In this document: piece by piece, positions 15,601 through 17,362 of the stretch | Layout of the letters: every line of letters starts with the position of its first letter | Position numbering within the stretch: the stretch's first letter is position 1 | Assembly: GCA_964603125.1 (NCBI GenBank) | Contig: CAZRUA010000076.1 | Span: forward strand, 1 to 17,362 | Reading direction: 5' to 3' | Length of the DNA: 17,362 bases | Source of the DNA: CAZRUA01 sp964603125 | GTDB lineage: Bacteria > Bacteroidota > Bacteroidia > B-17B0 > Aurantibacillaceae | Notes under the pieces: generated by a model | Seen by the model: only the letters and a program-made list of their open reading frames with translations | Database searches by the model: none | Told to the model about the DNA's origin: nothing | Made by a program: the position numbers and the translations under genes

Positions 15601-16451
15601 AAATCAGTACAAGCACCATCAATATACGCATAAGCATAATGCCCTCCTAAAGCACAATCGTAAGTTGTAAATCTAATGGTAACGTTTTGGTTGAGGTAAG
15701 CAGTTAAATCAACGCTAACTGTTGTCCATGGTTTGTATATGGCATTGGCGCAATTGGCTGAGGTTTGAAAACCAGGTATGCCTTGTCCGCCGGCAACATA
15801 ATAATCGGTACACGGAATAACGTTTCCATTTTGATCGAGCATATCAATTCTAAAACTTGGTTGCTCAGCTACTGTGTGGGTGTTCCCGCCATCTTGTAAA
15901 ACTACTGCATAGTTATAGGTATAGTTTGCATTGGCATTGGTTACAGTAAAGGTTTGCTCTAATCTATCGGCTATGCCTCCTGTGCCGCTATTGCCTATCA
16001 TAACAGAAAAACTTCCTCCTGGAAAAACCGTTGGAAATCCACCGCAAGGATCGGTGGCATTGCCGCTAACAATGGTTTGGGCTCCTCCGCCATTGATGCA
16101 ACATCCAGCGGCATTGTAAAGTGGGTGGTAACCTGTTGAGCTTGTCCAGCCTGTAAGGTTACCCGCTTCAAAATCCATATTGGTGCAAGCTACCTGAGGT
16201 AAACTTGGACTAGGATTTTGTTTTTGTATTGGATAAAAAGTATTTCTTATGAAATCCTTTTTTTGATTTTCGATAAACTCAGTGTAAGCTGAATTTAAAC
16301 TACTATGGCTTTGCAGGAAGAATTGTTTTTGTGCTTCTTCGTTAAAGCCTGCTAAACTATCAGTCGGAGAGCTGTAGTTTACTTGCGCCCCAATTCGACT
16401 TGTTAATAAAGCGAGGAGGAGCATTGCCGTTTTTAATAACAATGTTTTCAT
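12615..16451 (-). CDS. PKD-repeat surface protein with type B T9SS sorting domain
   Basis: 1278 residues, complete. Signal peptide MKTLLLKTAMLLLALLTSRIGA/Q; a helical, charged stretch (about 24-85); an N-terminal domain at about 88-287 opening CTNMDFEAGNLTGWTS, which looks like a jelly-roll or adhesion module; an Ig-like unit (about 290-355); ten PKD-type repeats of about 83 residues (about 357-1185); and a C-terminal domain (about 1186-1278: TLYVPNAFSPNDDNKNETF..FDRWGNEIYYTED..GWDGTF..DVFVYKINVKD..GTFTLVR), the gliding-motility-associated type B signal for T9SS export. Repeats carry W.FGDG..S..NP.H.Y...G.Y.V.L or, in three cases, a D.N.DG..D loop. Most have one Cys near each end (CLG and GC), suggesting a disulfide. 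It is probably a secreted or surface-anchored adhesin. A 7/8 promoter box (CAATTTTG) lies at 16501-16508. Confidence 0.93.
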   Translation of the reverse strand: MKTLLLKTAMLLLALLTSRIGAQVNYSSPTDSLAGFNEEAQKQFFLQSHSSLNSAYTEFIENQKKDFIRNTFYPIQKQNPSPSLPQVACTNMDFEAGNLTGWTSSTGYHPLYNAAGCCINGGGAQTIVSGNATDPCGGFPTVFPGGSFSVMIGNSGTGGIADRLEQTFTVTNANANYTYNYAVVLQDGGNTHTVAEQPSFRIDMLDQNGNVIPCTDYYVAGGQGIPGFQTSANCANAIYKPWTTVSVDLTAYLNQNVTIRFTTYDCALGGHYAYAYIDGACTDFQILQSDTLCVGGSINLCAPAGYASYSWNGPNVNNVNAQCITVSNAGVYTVGTTSVTGCSSPVLTYQLASYPKPNANFHDNLNGNASCSRTVQFTNTSATNGATISSYFWSFGDGTNSTQQSPSHTYLNSGTYTITLIAYTNIGCSDTTSHTITVSDGPIANFGVTDVCLGSTTIFQNNTTLATNYNWLFGDNTRSSLATPTHLYTSTGSFTITLIASNNFGCADTVTEVAQVFQNPSANFNAAAVCLGNATQFNNQSTGVGIVSYAWNLGDGNSSAVQNPNHSYTNYGSYLVSLTVTNNNSCSSSATITVNVNETPQANFSNPNICSGSNLLLTDNSSSSTTTINNWLWNFGDGITSNLQNPQHIYSLAGTYQINLTVSASNGCSQSVSNPINVYALPVSSFTANSACLGTAINFTNTSSITSGTIVSYAWDFNSDGQVDNTSFSPSQTFASAGNYTINLTAISNQGCSKSSTNSITVYPLPVANFSATNNCLGVITPFSNTSSVTSPETIVSSSWAFADGTYSNLLNPSHTYTSDGTYLVTLTATTNHGCQASVANNVVIHPVANVNFSSNIVCHNSPTQFNNSSSINTGNIIAWEWDFNNDGVVDNNTMNPIYTYPAAGNFNVKLTATSNNNCVSNTTNPAIVHYNPVAQFTVNESCLGQATQYANTSFSVDGNITSYLWDYESDGNNDNVGTSPSTTFANAATYVTSLEIQTQYGCIASTLQSVTVNPLPNVSFSNLIKTGCPTLCVNFTNTSNISTGNIGSFVWNFGDNTALSYAQNPQHCFETGDYNVSLTAISDKGCSAQQTLNNAVVVYPKPIAGFEIAEENIDIIENSIHVNNLATGATTWAYSLTDNSQYTTQSFSHTFTSEIPQDYFITQIVNNTYGCFDTLVKPLEVKPAFTLYVPNAFSPNDDNKNETFTGKGIGIKEFKMWIFDRWGNEIYYTEDINKGWDGTFAKHPETVSLQDVFVYKINVKDDLEKKHEKNGTFTLVR

Positions 16452-16500
16452 GACTAAATGTTTTAATGATTAATACTATTCGTCTTAATATTTCTAATTT

Positions 16501-16508
16501 CAAAATTG
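16501..16508 (-). promoter_or_regulatory. Possible -7 element for the PKD-repeat gene
   Basis: CAATTTTG on the minus strand matches TAnnTTTG at all fixed positions but the first. It lies 50 bases upstream of the ATG at 16451, a distance like those of the full-match boxes in this window. It is flanked by two copies of TATTCGTCT (plus strand, 16477-16485 and 16518-16526). Confidence 0.35.
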
Positions 16509-16584
16509 CTCTCATTTTATTCGTCTCGTTTTTTAATTTGCTTTTAGCGTTAATGTTTGGTTTGCTTTGTAGAGTTTTTACCAG

Positions 16585-16800
16585 CCCTTTATGATGTACT
16601 AATGAAAGGGTATTTAGTAACTTTTGTTTTAGGGGTTTTATTGTATTACGCTATTCAATAAAAAAAGGTTACCATTTATTAGCTAATCTTATCCACTTAT
16701 TAAACGTTGATAAAATACTGTAACCTTATTGTAATTTTTAACGTTAAAGCAAATTGTGTTTAAAAAAAGAAGCTGCTTGTGTTAAGTAGCTTTTTATTTT
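16585..16800 (+). ncRNA. Possible structured non-coding RNA ending in an orphan terminator
   Basis: No credible ORF lies here, yet the stretch holds paired elements in order: CCCTTT (16585-16590) with AAAGGG (16605-16610); AAGGTTAC (16665-16672) with GTAACCTT (16720-16727), a perfect 8-bp pair; the palindromes ATTAGCTAAT (16678-16687) and TTTAACGTTAAA (16737-16748); then a good terminator. I see no full TAnnTTTG box upstream and recognise no known RNA family (not tmRNA, RNase P, SRP or 6S by conserved motifs). It could equally be a long upstream region of the PKD gene with chance AT-rich pairings. Confidence 0.25.
16770..16800. terminator. Orphan intrinsic terminator
   Basis: AAGCTGCTT (16770-16778) pairs with AAGTAGCTT (16784-16792) with one G-T wobble and a 5-base loop. 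It is followed by T-rich sequence on the plus strand and, reading the other way, by C and seven Ts. No gene on either strand ends here, so the transcript it stops is unknown. Confidence 0.75.
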
Positions 16801-16929
16801 GGAGGGAATATAATCTATGAGATTTTGTTTTATCAATTGTTAAACAAATAATCTTTGAGTTAAGTTCTGGGCAATGTTTCTATGATACTTACTTTGTGTT
16901 AATTACTAATCTTTCAATAGAATACTGTG

Positions 16930-17126
16930 CGCTTGCCTTGAGGAAAGGCGATGCGGCAAGGAGGTGAGCGTTCCGCGCTTAGAATTTCTTGAAAAGTTCG
17001 CTGCAGCGAATATCTTTTCGGAAATTCTTGATGCGGAATGAGAGGCGGGAAGGTTTCCTTTCCTCTTGTTCGCCGCGGCGAATTTTGGTTACTTTTTTTA
17101 TCAAGAAAAAAAGTAATTACCAAAAC
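16930..17126. repeat. Palindromic (REP-like) intergenic element
   Basis: A run of hairpins in a locally GC-rich patch (about half G+C over 16921-17080, in a window nearer one third). CTTGCC pairs with GGCAAG (16932-16937 / 16955-16960). A 72-base hairpin spans 16969-17040 with about 27 paired bases in four blocks, topped by the palindrome TTCGCTGCAGCGAA (16997-17010). A second palindrome, TTCGCCGCGGCGAA, lies at 17069-17082. A 17-bp bulged hairpin covers 17083-17125. Two short overlapping ORFs on opposite strands are by-products of these repeats. The pattern fits a dispersed extragenic palindromic element of the kind common in Bacteroidota, but copy number cannot be judged from one window. 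Confidence 0.6.
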
Positions 17127-17188
17127 TTAAATTTATTTAAGGATTACGTTAATAACGTTGGTATGAAAAATGAATTATTATAATTTAT

Positions 17189-17226
17189 TCTTTTGGCTTG
17201 ACCCAAAAGAAACAAAAGGTCAAGTC
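17189..17226. repeat. Two mutually exclusive hairpins
   Basis: TCTTTTGG (17189-17196) pairs perfectly with CCAAAAGA (17203-17210) around a 6-base loop. Alternatively, 17195-17203 (ending CTTGACC) pairs with 17218-17226 (starting GGTCAAG) over nine positions with one wobble. The two use overlapping bases and cannot both form. It may be part of the same repeat element or a switch-like structure. Confidence 0.5.
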
Positions 17227-17256
17227 TTACGAAAAATAAAATGAAAATATACGTTC

Positions 17257-17349
17257 GGTTTGTCTGCGCGATAAGAGCCGTTTGCTTTCAAAAACTTAAT
17301 GTGCTAACGCAAACTCGCTTATCACTGGCAGGACTCCTGATGTCAAACC
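17257..17349. repeat. Long imperfect inverted repeat at the right edge
   Basis: Nested pairings: GGTTTG (17257-17262) with CAAACC (17344-17349); GATAAG (17270-17275) with CTTATC (17318-17323); GTTTGC (17280-17285) with GCAAAC (17309-17314). This gives about 18 bp of symmetric stem around a 23-base loop. No gene is visible. It may be a terminal part of a repeat element continuing past the window. Confidence 0.45.
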
Positions 17350-17362
17350 TCTCTCTATTTTC

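Noticed and set aside
16930..16980. Part of RNase P RNA (GAGGAAA-like string)
   Set aside because: Only GAGGAAA matches; the conserved P4 context and the rest of the molecule are absent.
16914..17183. Two short ORFs on opposite strands (16914-17123, - and 16989-17183, +)
   Set aside because: They overlap each other and are built from the hairpin arms. The translations are low-complexity and basic with no recognisable domain, and such ORFs are a familiar by-product of palindromic repeats.
17257..17349. Integron attC site
   Set aside because: The stem is of suitable size, but the RYYYAAC/GTTRRRY core sites are not in the required places and no integrase or cassette is present.

Overview
The window reads as ordinary Bacteroidota chromosome. 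It is AT-rich; most secreted proteins carry Bacteroidota-type signal peptides ending in Ala/Ser followed by Gln; two large surface proteins have the SprB/PKD architecture of the type IX secretion system (T9SS); and several genes are preceded by the Bacteroidota -7 promoter element TAnnTTTG. Gliding-type adhesins suggest the Flavobacteriia/Sphingobacteriia/Chitinophagia side of the phylum, but I cannot name a genus. A run of ten Ns inside a gene marks it as a draft scaffold.

Layout. 1-2689 (-): 5' part of a giant SprB-repeat surface protein that runs off the left edge. 2848-4526 (-): a two-gene operon, a Gfo/Idh/MocA oxidoreductase followed by endonuclease III (nth), with stop and start overlapping by one base. 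4629-5322 (+): protein-L-isoaspartate methyltransferase (pcm), broken by the assembly gap. 5434-6402 (+): an abundant-looking outer-membrane barrel protein closed by a strong terminator. 6526-8556 (+): NAD-dependent DNA ligase (ligA), meeting tail to tail a low-molecular-weight tyrosine phosphatase (8546-9013, -). 9081-10193 (+) and 10198-11238 (-): two secreted TPR proteins, convergent, four bases apart. 11356-12578 (+): two overlapping outer-membrane barrel genes ending in a bidirectional terminator. 12615-16451 (-): a 1278-residue PKD-repeat protein with a type B T9SS sorting domain. 16452-17362: about 900 bases with no credible gene, but with an orphan terminator and a dense set of hairpins.

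How the genes fit together. Housekeeping DNA and protein repair (nth, ligA, pcm) is interleaved with a cell-envelope theme: two predicted T9SS-exported adhesins, three outer-membrane barrels and two secreted TPR proteins. There is no defence island, prophage, transposase or CRISPR array. The least explained material is non-coding: the palindromic mosaic at about 16930-17350, a possible structured RNA at about 16585-16800, and an inverted repeat in front of the abundant barrel gene.
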